64,000 nucleotides of DNA from Anadara kagoshimensis (GCA_021292105.1 CM037871.1:59480866-59544865); one strand, 5' to 3'. Numbered from the stretch's first letter, positions 46,018-59,610 are shown. Numbers and translations are program-made. Notes: generated from the sequence alone by a model not told the origin.

Positions 46018-46250
46018 AGGCAAACAATACTGACCTGTCTGCTTTACCTTTCATTAGGAATATTTATATAGGATGATCCACCCATTTCATAGGTAGTGTT
46101 AGTATTCACAGTTAATACATACAAAATACATGTTTTCCATGAGGTACATGTACACAACATAAACACCTTTGTTCCCTATAGGTAAATGCAATGCTCCATA
46201 TTATTTAAATTAAAGGTCAAGTGGACAGGTCAATGTTGTTTGTCTTTAAC
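46018..46250. mobile_element. MITE with about 35-bp TIRs, copy 1
   Basis: Left end GGCAAACAATACTGACCTGT; right end in reverse GACAAACAACATTGACCTGT followed by a cttgacctttaa word on both sides. The interior matches, in reverse orientation, the element at 52452-52682 (tagtgttagtattcac, aaacacctttgttccctata). No target duplication is obvious. Confidence 0.7.
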
Positions 46251-46429
46251 TGGACAAGTGTTAAGGTAATGACCAGGTCATCCTAACTAATCTTCTCAAA
46301 ACCTGTATTTATTTATATTTTTTAGTTTTTATTTCATAATCCTTACTTCGACCTGTTAAGAATTTGGGAGATGAAAGTGTACTGATATTTCTAAAACATC
46401 AGATATCATATGGAAGTTGAATGAAGTAA

Positions 46430-46655
46430 TGGTGTTCTATGCCCCAATCAAGATTCTTTCACTTATATTGAGGCAGTCAGTTCTAGGAAGGTGGACTAAA
46501 ACAAGAGTGCCAGGAAAAATTCACTGACTTTCGGAAAGCATAGAACAAACCTTCTCACACTAGGATAAGCCTAAGTGGGATTCAATCCTAGGTGGTAAGT
46601 GGCACTGTGGTCCCTAAGAGCGTGTTTTAGATCACTTGGCCACCAAGGCCCCAAA
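46430..46655 (-). repeat. SINE copy (reverse orientation)
   Basis: Near-full copy: tail ccaatcaagattctttcact at 46443, middle block ctcacactaggataagcct, box B-like region gggattcaatccta, and head cttggccaccaaggcccc, which in the sense direction is GGGGCCTTGGTGGCCAAGTG as at 59900. Confidence 0.75.
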
Positions 46656-48784
46656 TCTTGCATAGAAAATTAGTGAATTGTGAATTTGATGTATATTATT
46701 TTCTCTTCCTACTATTAATTTAAGCAATTATAATATTTTGCTTTTAAGTTGATGAAAACATGGGAAAATTCGGCAAACCTCAAAGACAGCTGTTACCTAC
46801 TGAAGATATACTTAAAATCTGATTATAACTAAACACAGGATAACATAAAGATAAACACCTTAAAATTTCTTCTGAAACAAAATTACAACAAAAATCCTAA
46901 TTGAACATAAAAAATTAAATTGTAATTTCCTGTTACCCCTCCTTTTTGTATCAAAAATAACCTAAGAAGTGATATACAGGTAAGTCTAAAATAGCCCAGA
47001 CCATTGACATAAGTATATCTATGTGAGGAGTACACATCTTTTTATTTACAAAGAAAACAAGATTTTAGATACTGTGAAATTTTCTCTAAATATCTTACAG
47101 TACAGATACAACAAAGTAGGAAGTCGTTACCTGTCTGACAGACAGACAGACAGACAGATAAAAATAAAGCTTTAGACAGAAACAATTCATCAGTTGTTAC
47201 AAAACTTTGTCTTAAAATTAGAAAAATGTGGAGTTGTTGGTAATTGTAAAAAGTGTAATACTGGTTAATTAATTCTAAAACTGGTTGCCTGCGGCAGTGC
47301 TGTGTACTAATTTAAATATTAAATACTATCATCTATTATAACAAAAGGTAATTGACTGTAAAACAACATCAACAGGTGTCAACCTTTAACCAAAAAAAAT
47401 ACAAATTAAGTTTTCATTCAATTAAATTTGCATTGTTCTAATGTTTCTTTTAGGAAATGATAAATACCTTTGAATATTGACAAGGTTATGTGTTTTATGT
47501 ACTTTATACACTCAGATATTTTTAATTTATAATCAACCATGCAATTTATTGTCTTTTGGTTCATGGTCACCATGACCTTGATGAATGTCACAGTTCAAAT
47601 TTTACACAAAATTTATAAACAATGATTAGTGTATTAAAATATCATTCAGTCTTTTTTTACATGAGGCTGTGTTAAAAGATTAAACACATATTGTCAATTT
47701 TGACATTGAACAAAGGTCAAGGTCAAATATTCAAGCAAACTAAACAGAACTTTTCATGCCAATTGTTTCTTTGGAAATTACCTCTTCCTCAATAACCTAG
47801 AGCTGATGTGTTATACAATATGATCTTTCAAACATCTGAAGTCTAATTTTGTTGGAGTTGTCTATCATAATGATATCTCTATACTTGTTTTAATGGTAAC
47901 TGTCTAGATTTGCATATTCACCAACATATTGCATTCCTTTACATTCACATTTCATATTATGACTAGTATTATTTTAACATTTATAGACTGTATGTCATTC
48001 ACTATTGTGTATCATGTGAGCAAGAACCTAACACAAAATCTTTTGCACATTAAGTTTTATTTTAAATTCCAAAAGAATCTATTCAAGATCATGGTCTGTA
48101 ATGACTAGAATACCTTACAACTGTCAATGGACAGACAGACAGACAGAAATATGTCCCTGTGTTTTTTTAAACGACCATGTAAAATTACTAACCAGTAATA
48201 GTGAATCATTATTTTATGTTTTATTGACTTGTTACGTATCCATGACGATAAACATGTTACATTTATTGATCACTTTAGTATTAAATATGTAAATTATTTA
48301 TTCAGGAAATATGCAGAAATCTGTTACATTTAAGGACAAACAAACAACAGTGTCTATATGTGTGGTTTATGTGTGGATAAACCACCAATCCTTCATAATC
48401 CATCTATCATTTATATGTCATACTAATCACTCCTTACTGTGGCTAGTATCACTAGCTATCCTGACATCATCATCACACAGCAAGACTGGCTAGTAATGAC
48501 ATCATCGCAACATCATCATCACGATTCACGCAGCAAGACTAATGACAACGGTAATGGACGCCATAAATGACAGATATATTTTCATGATTACATAATCAAG
48601 GTTTATAATTATTTTAGCAGGTTGTAATAATTAATTAGTGTGTATATAAAACAGCAGTGTTGTATAACGAAAAAAGAGCTGTCAGATGGAATGTGTGACT
48701 TGTATAATAAACAAGCGAGCCAGGATCATCTGAAGTTGCCAGGGCAATTGTATCATCAATGGATCATCTGAATTATCCCTTCAT
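46656..48784. other. Intergenic or intronic DNA
   Basis: No gene recognised. A GACA microsatellite lies at about 47136-47158 and another short one at 48130-48148. A TCAAGGTCA-rich patch near 47550-47730 resembles the repeat at 1-606 but is too weak to call. Confidence 0.45.
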
Positions 48785-51700
48785 CTAAAGTTTGCTTTAT
48801 AACCCTAAAGTCAAGGCCATTCAACCTTCATCAGAAGAAATGTGTGACTTGTACATTCAACAGGGAAGAGTTTTGTTAATAACCCCAATGTCAAGGTCAT
48901 TCAACCTTCATTTAAAGTTTGCTTTATAACCCCAAAGTCAAGGCCATTCAACCCTCATCAGAAGAAATGTGTGACTTGTACATCAAACAGGGAAGTCTGA
49001 ATTGTCTGAAGTTTTGTTAATAACCCTAATGTCAAGGCCATTCAACCTGCATCAGAAGAAATGTGTGACTTGTACATCAAACAGGGAAGTCTGAATTGTC
49101 TGAAGTTTTGTTAATAACCCTAATGTCAAGGCCATTCAACCTGCATCAGAAGAAATGTGTGACTTGTACATCAAACAGGGAAGTCTGAATTGTCTGAAGT
49201 TTTGTTAATAACCCTAATGTCAAGGCCATTCAACCTGCATCAGAAGAAATGTGTGACTTGTACATCAAACAAGGAAGTCTGAATTGTCTGAAGTTTTGTT
49301 AATAACCCTAATGTCAAGGCCATTCAACCTGCATCAGAAGAAATGTGTGACTTGTACATCAAACAAGGAAGTCTGAATTGTCTGAAGTTTTGTTAATAAC
49401 CCTAATGTCAAGGCCATTCAACCTGCATCAGAAGAAATGTGTGACTTGTACATCAAACAAGGAAGTCTGAATTGTCTGAAGCTTTGTTAATAACCCTAAT
49501 GTCAAGGCCATTCAACCTGCATCAGAAAAAATGTGTGACTTGTACATCAAACAAGGAAGTCTGAATTGTCTGAAGTTTTGTTAATAACCCTAATGTCAAG
49601 GCCATTCAACCTGCATCAGAAGAAATGTGTGACTTGTACATCAAACAAGGAAGTCTGAATTGTCTGAAGTTTTGTTAATAACCCTAATGTCAAGGCCATT
49701 CAACCTGCATCAGAAGAAATGTGTGACTTGTACATCAAACAGGGAAGTCTGAATTGTCTGAAGTTTTGTTAATAACCCTAATGTCAAGGCCATTCAACCT
49801 GCATCAGAAGAAATGTGTGACTTGTACATCAAACAGGGAAGTCTGAATTGTCTGAAGTTTTGTTAATAACCCTAATGTCAAGACCATTCAACCTGCATCA
49901 GAAGAAATGTGTGACTTGTACATCAAACAGGGAAGTCTGAATTGTCTGAAGTTTTGTTAATAACCCTAATGTCAAGGCCATTCAACCTGCATCAGAAGAA
50001 ATGTGTGACTTGTACATCAAACAGGGAAGTCTGAATTGTCTGAAGTTTTGTTAATAACCCTAATGTCAAGGCCATTCAACCTGCATCAGAAGAAATGTGT
50101 GACTTGTACATCAAACAAGGAAGTCTGAATTGTCTGAAGCTTTGTTAATAACCCTAATGTCAAGGCCATTCAACCTGCATCAGAAGAAATGTGTGACTTG
50201 TACATCAAACAAGGAAGTCTGAATTGTCTGAAGTTTTGTTAATAACCCTAATGTCAAGGCCATTCAACCTGCATCAGAAAAAATGTGTGACTTGTACATC
50301 AAACAGGGAAGTCTGAATTGTCTGAAGTTTTGTTAATAACCCTAATGTCAAGGCCATTCAACCTGCATCAGAAGAAATGTGTGACTTGTACATCAAACAG
50401 GGAAGTCTGAATTGTCTGAAGTTTTGTTAATAACCCTAATGTCAAGGCCATTCAACCTGCATCAGAAGAAATGTGTGACTTGTACATCAAACAAGGAAGT
50501 CTGAATTGTCTGAAGTTTTGTTAACAACCCTAATGTCAAGGCCATTCAACCTGCATCAGAAAAAATGTGTGACTTGTACATCAAACAAGGAAGTCTGAAT
50601 TGTCTGAAGTTTTGTTAATAACCCTAATGTCAAGGCCATTCAACCTGCATCAGAAGAAATGTGTGACTTGTACATCAAACAAGGAAGTCTGAATTGTCTG
50701 AAGTTTTGTTAACAACCCTAATGTCAAGGCCATTCAACCTGCATCAGAAGAAATGTGTGACTTGTACATCAAACAGGGAAGTCTGAATTGTCTGAAGTTT
50801 GTTAATAACCCTAATGTCAAGGCCATTCAACCTGCATCAGAAGAAATGTGTGACTTGTACATCAAACAGGGAAGTCTGAATTGTCTGAAGTTTTGTTAAT
50901 AACCCTAATGTCAAGGCCATTCAACCTGCATCAGAAGAAATGTGTGACTTGTACATCAAACAGGGAAGTCTGAATTGTCTGAAGTTTTGTTAATAACCCT
51001 AATGTCAAGACCATTCAACCTGCATCAGAAGAAATGTGTGACTTGTACATCAAACAAGGAAGTCTGAATTGTCTGAAGTTTTGTTAATAACCCTAATGTC
51101 AAGGCCATTCAACCTGCATCAGAAGAAATGTGTGACTTGTACATCAAACAAGGAAGTCTGAATTGTCTGAAGCTTTGTTAATAACCCTAATGTCAAGGCC
51201 ATTCAACCTGCATCAGAAGAAATGTGTGACTTGTACATCAAACAAGGAAGTCTGAATTGTCTGAAGTTTTGTTAATAACCCTAATGTCAAGGCCATTCAA
51301 CCTGCATCAGAAGAAATGTGTGACTTGTACATCAAACAAGGAAGTCTGAATTGTCTGAAGCTTTGTTAATAACCCTAATGTCAAGGCCATTCAACCTGCA
51401 TCAGAAAAAATGTGTGACTTGTACATCAAACAAGGAAGTCTGAATTGTCTGAAGTTTTGTTAATAACCCTAATGTCAAGGCCATTCAACCTGCATCAGAA
51501 AAAATGTGTGACTTGTACATCAAACAAGGAAGTCTGAATTGTCTGAAGCTTTGTTAATAACCCTAATGTCAAGGCCATTCAACCTGCATCAGAAGAAATG
51601 TGTGACTTGTACATCAAACAAGGAAGTCTGAATTGTCTGAAGCTTTGTTAATAACCCTAATGTCAAGGCCATTCAACCTGCATCAGAAGAAATGTGTGAC

Positions 51701-51890
51701 TTGTACATCAAACAAGGAAGTCTGAATTGTCTGAAGTTTTGTTAATAACCCTAATGTCAAGGCCATTCAACCTGCATCAGAAGTACATCAAACAAGGAAG
51801 TCTGAATTGTCTGAAGCTTTGTTAATAACCCTAATGTCAAGGCCATTCAACCTCCATCTAAAGCTTTGTTAATAACCCAAATATCAAGGT
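48785..51890 (+). repeat. 94-bp satellite-like array, about 31 copies
   Basis: The unit contains GAAGTCTGAATTGTCTGAAG, TTTTGTTAATAACCCTAATG, TCAAGGCCATTCAACCTGCA and tcagaagaaatgtgtgacttgtacatcaaacaggg in two blocks. Central copies are almost identical, with a few recurrent variant sites (caagg/caggg, gctttg/gttttg, gaaaaaat/gaagaaat, aagacc/aaggcc). Edge copies at 48785-48985 and 51840-51890 are diverged or truncated, as expected for an array that turns over in the middle. No open frame is maintained. Confidence 0.95.
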
Positions 51891-52451
51891 CATTTATCCT
51901 CCAATTTCAAGTCGGGATGCAGAAACTTCAATGTTAATGCCTGTACTCATCCTTTATCTTTGGTTATAACATCTGTAGTTTGTTCCATGATGAAATCTAT
52001 ATTTCAAGTTTCACTTTCCAAATTAACCAACCAAATTTGCACCAATATGGATTAAGAGTTACTATGTTCTACACATTTCAGAGATCAAAACTTAAAACCT
52101 CAATCAAAACAATGTAAACTTGTTCATCCAATGCTTGGAACTTTCAATTGGATGCTGGGTTGTTTACACTGGCAGTTATGGCAAGTACAGAAAAAATAAA
52201 TCATGCCACAAGGAACAATTTTGTAGTATCGGTATAAGTAGGTGCATTGTATATAATGGTACAGTTTTTCCAACAATCAATAAGTGCATTATCCAAATGG
52301 TATCAAATTTAATTTAAATGTTTACCTGTATGTAATGTTGTTTTATTAAAAACAAACATGCACCTGTTTGTCTGTGTGTATAATGTACAATTTTGAATCT
52401 AAGGTCAAATTATGTTGTATGAGTGCAGTATCATTTCCTTAATCAAATGTA
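51891..52451. other. Intergenic DNA, nothing recognised
   Basis: No supported feature; the one open frame here (about 65 aa) has no splice, start or domain support. Confidence 0.4.
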
Positions 52452-52682
52452 ATCGGCAAACAACAATGACCTGTCCACTTGACCTTTATTTTTAAATGTT
52501 TATTATGGACCAGTTCATTTATATATAGGGAGAACAGGTGTTTATTTTGTTTCAACCGAAAAATGCATAGCATTAACATGCATTCACTGCTAATATTAAC
52601 ACTATCCACAGATTGGATTCTTAACTGCATATGAATAATGCTACTGAAAGGTCAAACAGACAGGTCATTGTTGTTTGTCTAT
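52452..52682. mobile_element. MITE with about 35-bp TIRs, copy 2
   Basis: Left end GGCAAACAACAATGACCTGT with ccacttgaccttta; right end AAAGGTCAAACAGACAGGTC with attgttgtttgtct. The same family as 46018-46250, opposite orientation. No coding capacity. Confidence 0.75.
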
Positions 52683-52996
52683 ATATGTATACAGTTAATG
52701 TCAAATTAAAAATAATGTCACTAATACATGCTAAAATATTACCTATAAACACCTGCCTCCCAGGAATATCTACTTAACATATACACATATATCATGATAT
52801 AGGAAATATTGAAGATGAAAACCTATCAGTGTCTATGGTAAAATATTGATAATGTCAATGTTGATAAATTATTGAAAACCCACGTAAAACACACACAATG
52901 ACATGTAAAAATGGTGGGTTATTGAATATGACATATACTTTGTATGCATTATTGACACTGTACCATTTACGCAAGAGGTCCAACACAGAGGGAGAG

Positions 52997-53033
<37 letters not shown>

Positions 53034-55308
53034 TACTTAATTGGTAATACCGTAATATTAAAGGAAAGAGAACCAATGACAAGAGCTTACTTCATGGAAT
53101 TTAGGCCATAATGTCAGAAGAAATGCAATTAAAATTGAAATAACATAGAAATAAACAACATTCAATTTTTGTAATGTGTATCAATCTATTAACTACAGAA
53201 TGTCTGTCCTGACAATATATCTGATCAAATGACAACCAATGGAACATTTCCAAGATAATAATTCACACCATCACTGCAGCGAGACTGAGAGAACAATATA
53301 AATGTGATAAAGTTACACGACAATGCTTAGTAATTACATCACCAGCTGTTACTGATATGCATGTGCATGTATTATGTATGACGCAATAGAAAATGTGCAT
53401 ATGTTACATGCGCATCTCAGACTGTAAATTGAACTGGATTATTGGATTTTAATCAAAAATGCAGGAAAATTTATCCTCCTGACTCATCCAATTTATTTTA
53501 TTACATGATATATAATCAATAATACTTGTAATAAACAGAGTCCAGAGTCTCTTCGTCAGGTCATCGTTACAGTACCAGTAACGACTGCAGTAACGGTACA
53601 TATCGCCATGTCTCATACTTCACATACAGACCCGACACAGATTGGCAAAAGTCCATAATGAATTTAGCTAAATACATTTACACATTAATCTAATGAATTT
53701 CCTTTTTTGCAAAATTAGATTATGTATGGTATAAGCAAAATTTTGCCATTTCCCCCCATTTGTTAATGTTATATCTTTTTACGATTGTGAAATCTTTTTA
53801 AAGAGTGTAAGTTCATGATTCCCACAAAGTTCTTTTTAAAAAATTTTTTCAAAAAATTGCAAGAAACATATAATTTAGTTAAGAAGTTAAGTAGACAGTA
53901 TAACCAGTCTACAATGGGTCAAGATATGAACAAATGGAAATAGTGCAGTATCAGTAACTATACAATCTGTCAACAGTCCCATCACTGACTGCATGTCTAG
54001 AGAAATATTAACATTTTAAGTTAAATTATCCTTATCACATATCAGATAAGTAAAGTCAGTTCAATTTCACTTAGTATTAATATACATATACCTAGTCATT
54101 AAAATCAAACTGTTTAATAAGATATTACTCAAATCTGTAATGAGATTTTATCATTCATGTAGCTGGATTATTTGAACAAGTCTATTAAAATATGAAAACT
54201 TTGTGAGATTCTTTTTAAAATATAATTTTTTCAATTTTAATTTCGCATGCATTAACATTTTGAGTTTATTAAAATTCTCCATGGGTAACTTTTGAATATA
54301 AATTTTTTATGATTATATTTTATTATTATTACATGATATTATGTCACAATTTCATAACTTAAATCATGTTTAAAACCTCTACTATACATTTATACACGAC
54401 ATGGTTGTTATTGACAGCTTTATACATGTCATAAAATTAAGGTTTAATACATGACATTTATTTAGGGAAATTTTAAATTTATCTGGCTATCTTGATATCT
54501 TTAAAATGATTTTTTAAAAAAAATTATAAGTTAACTAGAAAACATTGTTTAAGGGCACTTAGAACTGTTACTTCCTTAATTCCTATGATGACACACGTAA
54601 ATTCCCATCCCTTACCCCGCATACTCTACCTAAAGGCTATAATCTTCATTAATATATAGGACTGTAGGGTGTTCATGTGGATTGTGTGTTAGTTTGGAAT
54701 GTAGATAGTATCAAAAATAATATAAATATTACAAAAAATGTATGTCTTCTTTAAAGTTTCATCAAGAGATGCCCAATGTTAGAGGCATTTAGTAACTAGA
54801 TACTCAAATCCTTTACATATTAAGCTTATTATGTGAGGAGGATATGTTTCCCTTATATAAATGAACATAAAAAATGTGAATTTTGTGTCTTTATCCTAAA
54901 TTTCGATCTTTCTATATTACACCCATATTCAGTAATTATATTACAGTTAAAAGACATGGCATTTTACTTCAAATAATTGTTATACATATATGTGTGTGTG
55001 TATGCATGTTCGCGTTAACTGCTCAAATATTTGTATTATAATTTGCTAAATACCTTATAAATGGGAACAAGCAGGTGAAGCAGGGATGCTGCATCAGATC
55101 AGACACTACCTGGTCACTAAATTTGATGACACGAGGATATGAAGAATGATACTCTAATTTAGTTATCTCTGTTACTGAGTGACATAATAATGTACTACAC
55201 ATGTTTTATGTATGTATAATAAGAAAATTTAAAAACAAAACCCTTTTACCATGCACATGCCATGATAATGATGTTATGATGTACTCTTATTAAGATGAAG
55301 ATACTTAC
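52683..55308. other. Intergenic or intronic DNA with a GA microsatellite
   Basis: No gene recognised. A (GA)n run lies at 52988-53032. Otherwise AT-rich sequence with nothing I can name. Confidence 0.45.
52988..53032 (+). repeat. (GA)n microsatellite
   Basis: Interrupted once near 53000, otherwise pure GA. Confidence 0.95.
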
Positions 55309-55436
55309 AAGAAACGGAGAATAACATGGAGTCAAAAATCAATACGTAAACACAGTCTACAGAATCTGTCACCTCATCCACGGTTAAATAATATAATATC
55401 CTTTGTGTCACAACTTAAATCCAAGTCTTCATCTCA
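55309..55436 (-). other. Possible 5' exon of a host gene
   Basis: On the minus strand CATTTTTACTATTTCAG ends at 55437 and a strong donor GTAAGTAT begins at 55308, giving a 128-nt exon. It holds one upstream ATG with a short closed frame (ATGAAGACTTGGATTTAA) and a later ATG at 55327 that stays open to the donor (MLFSVS). This would fit a 5' UTR exon carrying the start codon. No other exon could be linked to it, and splice-like pairs occur by chance. Confidence 0.3.
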
Positions 55437-56037
55437 CTGAAATAGTAAAAATGTACACAATTCATCATTTACATTTATAAAATATCCCTGGTGCTGTACT
55501 AATAACATTTGACATATACTGTACATATACTGTATATATGTGTGTGTGAGCTAGGCAGGAAGTGATAGTACAGTCAGTCTGCCATAAACATTACTATATA
55601 CCACGGTCCTGAGGCTACCACACGGGGAGTTAGTTAAAGCTATAACTGCAGGCAGTATGTTTGTTTAATATTTTTCTTTTTAAACATTCATAGGTAGAAA
55701 GAAGAAACACATGTAACATATTTATGTTTTCTCAGTAAACATACAAATATTTATATAACTCAAAAAGAAAAAAAAATGAGCTGAAAAATAAAATATCTTA
55801 TTTAAATACCATGATTAAAAATATTTAACAAAATGTGATTAAATAAATTTTAAGAGAATTTCTGAATTCTAAGGTATATGGGAATTTTTACATTCTATGG
55901 GCTAGTATAGGTAAAGTGTTTAAATTGATTTAAGTCAAATCGCCTCTAAAGAGTGTGAAAAGTCTAATAAATTGAAAAATAATTACCCCTATCTATTTAC
56001 AGTGAATTTCAGTTGACCATTACCTGATCATGGGCAC
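55437..56037. other. Intergenic or intronic DNA
   Basis: Short TG/TA microsatellite near 55530-55545; nothing else recognised. If the exon at 55309-55436 is real, this is its upstream intron or promoter side. Confidence 0.4.
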
Positions 56038-57215
56038 TACCAGTACATTATATTTAGCATCAAGATTGGTACATTATATTTAGAACCAAGATTGGTACAT
56101 TTTATTTAGCATCAAGATTGGTACATTATATTTAGCATCAAGATTGGTACATTATATTTAGCATCAAGATTGGTACATTTTATTTAGCATCAAGATTGGT
56201 ACATTTTATTTAGAACCAAGATTGGTACATTTTATTTAGTATCAAGATTGGTACATTATATTTAGTATCAAGATTGGTACATTATATTTAGCATCAAGAT
56301 TGGTACATTATATTTAGCATCAAGATTGGTACATTATATTTAGCATCAAGCTTGGTACATTATATTTAGCATCAAGATTGGTACATTATATTTAGCATCA
56401 AGATTGGTACATTATATTTAGTATCAAGATTGGTACATTTTATTTAGCATCAAGATTGGTACATTATATTTAGTATCAAGATTGGTACATTTTATTTAGC
56501 ATCAAGATTGGTACATTTTACTTAGCATCAAGATTGGTACATTATATTTAGCATCAAGCTTGGTACATTATATTTAGTATCAAGATTGGTACATTTTATT
56601 TAGCATCAAGATTGATACATTATATTTAGCATCAAGATTGGTACATTATATTTAGCATCAAGCTTGGTACATTATATTTAGCATCAAGATTGGTACATTT
56701 TATTTAGTATCAAGATTGGTACATTATATTTAGCATCAAGATTGGTACATTTTATTTAGCATCAAGATTGGTACATTATATTTAGCATCAAGATTGGTAC
56801 ATTATATTTAGCATCAAGATTGGTACATTATATTTAGCATCAAGCTTGGTACATTATATTTAGCATCAAGCTTGGTACATTATATTTAGCATCAAGCTTG
56901 GTACATTATATTTAGCATCAAGATTGGTACATTTTATTTAGTATCAAGATTGGTACATTATATTTAGCATCAAGATTGGTACATTTTATTTAGCATCAAG
57001 ATTGGTACATTATATTTAGCATCAAGATTGGTACATTATATTTAGCATCAAGATTGGTACATTATATTTAGCATCAAGCTTGGTACATTATATTTAGCAT
57101 CAAGCTTGGTACATTATATTTAGCATCAAGATTGGTACATTATATTTAGTATCAAGATTGGTACATTTTATTTAGCATCAAGCTTGGTACATTATATTTA
57201 GCATCAAGATTGGTA
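56038..57215 (+). repeat. 26-bp minisatellite, about 45 copies
   Basis: Unit GGTACATTATATTTAGCATC plus AAGATT, with recurrent variants (ttatat/ttttat, gcatc/gtatc/gaacc, gattgg/gcttgg). Variants are mixed along the array, and some multi-unit stretches repeat as blocks (about 56640-56860 and 56890-57100 share the same variant order), so duplication of longer segments has occurred. Period is not a multiple of three and no frame is kept open. Confidence 0.95.
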
Positions 57216-57407
57216 TGTACCGGTAATAAAAGGTTTATTATGTTGTATTATTAACAGTAAGTTAAGAATCAGTGTAATTATTTTATTTTTGTTTCACCTG
57301 ATCAAGTGTAAAACATAGGAGTCATGTGTAATTGTCCACATTGACAGTGTGTGCACCAAACAGATTTTTATTCCAAAACTTATCATACAAAAGTTATTTG
57401 ATTGGAT

Positions 57408-57652
57408 AGGAATGATGGCGTTTTACAACCCATTCAAGATTCTTTCACTTATATTAAGGTGGTCAGTTCTTAGATAATGGAGAAAACCAGAGTGCCCAGA
57501 GAAAACTACCAGTCTTCTGAATGCAAACTGACACACTTTTCAATACTAGGATGTGCCAGAGTGGGATTGCAACCTTCCGGTAGGCACGAGTAGACTCAGT
57601 GGAGCTATGATCCATAAGTGTACACACTGAAGACAACTGGGCCACCAAGAAC
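57408..57652 (-). repeat. SINE copy (reverse orientation)
   Basis: Tail cattcaagattctttcactt, aatactaggatgtgccaga block, gggattgcaaccttcc box-B region and head actgggccaccaagaacc, matching the order at 46430. Confidence 0.7.
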
Positions 57653-58539
57653 CTGTGTAAGATATTCATATAGATTCATAATGGAAAACACTACATGCAG
57701 GCATTTTTATTTTTTACCACTTGAATCCCATGTGGTATCATTTAATAAAAATGAGGATATGCAAAAAATCTTTTCTGCATTAAATGGATCTGATGGCTTC
57801 TTATACAACTTTTTTGTGTTGATTTATTAGTTTAGGAGGGAAGTAAAGCCAGGCTTGAAATAGAGGTGTCTAATTTACATTTTATATCTGACAAAACACT
57901 CCAAATCAAGATTAAACTGCATATTACATCAAAGGCCATACTTAGGGCATTTATCAATCCTAAATATATTCAGAGGCTTATGCCCTATATCCCAAGTCCC
58001 ACCGGGAGAAAGATGCACGCTAAACCTGGTCTTATTGACAGTTCAGTATGCTGCAACTTCAACGTCATTGACAGTTTTTATAAAACAAACACTTTAAAAT
58101 GCATGCTGTGTAAAAGTTTTATATAACCTAGAGAGTTTTTAATTCCCTTTCATGTATTGAAGTGCAAATGGTCTGTCAATATCACATCAGAATATAACCC
58201 TTAGTTCAAAGATAATTCTATATAAACAAACCTTAAGTACAATGTAATGAATCAATACAAAAAACCGTTCAAGTCTTAAGTCTGGTACTATCTTATTGTG
58301 CAATTCAACAAGTCTGGGGGAGGATAAATGAAATTGTGGTTACACAGACAAAGTCAAGATATTTTTTCGTAAGACTTGAAAGAGCACAATGGTTAATTGG
58401 TTTGTAACTAGCTCTTGAAATCAGGACTGTGGTTCATGTCTTCCTACTCGTTGCTTGCAGCTCTTGCCAACATGATATATGATAAAATCCTGAGTATGAT
58501 ATTAGATATAACTTTTAAACCTGGGATTTTGATCTCAAA
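57653..58539. other. Intergenic or intronic DNA
   Basis: No supported feature. Two open frames of 70-86 codons have no splice or domain evidence. Confidence 0.4.
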
Positions 58540-58660
58540 GGGGCATCAGTAGCCAAGTGGACTAAATGGCATAGCACTGCCCGCCACCTACATTCCAATT
58601 CCACTTGGGATACTGGTATCTACAGCATCAATGACAATGACTTTCACACTAATGTCCTGA
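58540..58660 (+). repeat. tRNA-headed SINE, partial
   Basis: GGGGCATCAGTAGCCAAGTG begins a head like that at 59900 and is followed by a box-B-like ccaattccacttggg. The tail is lost. Confidence 0.5.
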
Positions 58661-59439
58661 AAAATCAATTCTATGAGAGATCCTGCCATAAGTAATCTTT
58701 CTGTGCAATGTTTTATAAAAAAACTTCATTGCATCTCAAGTTATTGCATGATGGACAGACAAAGGGCCTGATGGAGACTGACGGATTGGCAGAGGGACAG
58801 ATACCACCAAATCCATTTCTCTCGCTTTGGTGAAAGCAGGGTATAACAAAACAAATACAAATTGTACAAAATTATACAAGACCTTGGCATTTTATTATTC
58901 TCTATTGATGTTTAACAAATTTGTTTTGTAAATCAAAGATTTTTACAAAATAATACAATTTTTGTCCGACCTCTTTACAAAGTTAAGCCTAACCTATTAA
59001 CAGATTAGTCACAAGTTGTAACATCAAGGCTTAAGCTCGTCACAAAGCTCTACATTGTCCATGTATAAAACACTTATATCACATACATGATAAGCTTTGT
59101 CAAATATCTCTTTTGTATCTTGTTTAGTTAACCAAAAAACAGGTTGGTTGAAATAAAGACATATTTTATAGATTTAAATTTTATGACATATTTAGTATTT
59201 TCTCAGTTATAAAATAAAGGAAATTTTATAAACATGTTGTAAAACACTTTGTGTGTTTGTTTGTTCTTTATAGACCCCCATTGTCTTGCATCTGTAACAA
59301 GAAAGTCCTATTCTTATTTTCTCAATTCATAGCACCAGTACTCAAATGACATCTCTCTCTCTCTCTTTCTGGCAGGATGTAAGTTCAGAACGGGACTGAA
59401 ACCTTGGACCCCTGGCAATATAGCTTGTGCCTGACCAAG

Positions 59440-59600
59440 TTTGATAGGTAGCCCAGTTGGTAGAGCATACCGCTAGTATTGGGGAGGTCTCTGGGTCCAA
59501 ATCCAGATTTGACCACTCTATTTTTTCCCTTTCCTGTTACAAGCTGAGTGATAAACTAACTGCACAACTCTGCTTGCTACATGCATCATATACTGTAAAA
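59440..59600 (+). repeat. tRNA-headed SINE
   Basis: Box A-like TAGCCCAGTTGGTAGAGCA (59449-59467) and box B-like GGGTCCAAATCC (59493-59504), with the rest matching 45341-45480 (tagtattgggga, gaccactcta). It precedes an (AT)n run. Confidence 0.6.
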
Positions 59601-59607
59601 CCCTAAA

Positions 59608-59610
<3 letters not shown>

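Noticed and set aside
48785..51890. Telomere-like (TTAATAACCCTAA) sequence
   Set aside because: The CCCTAA-like word occurs once in each 94-bp unit and is not itself tandemly repeated.
57866..58126. 86-codon frame with several cysteines
   Set aside because: No recognisable domain and no splice sites at its ends; length is within chance for this region.
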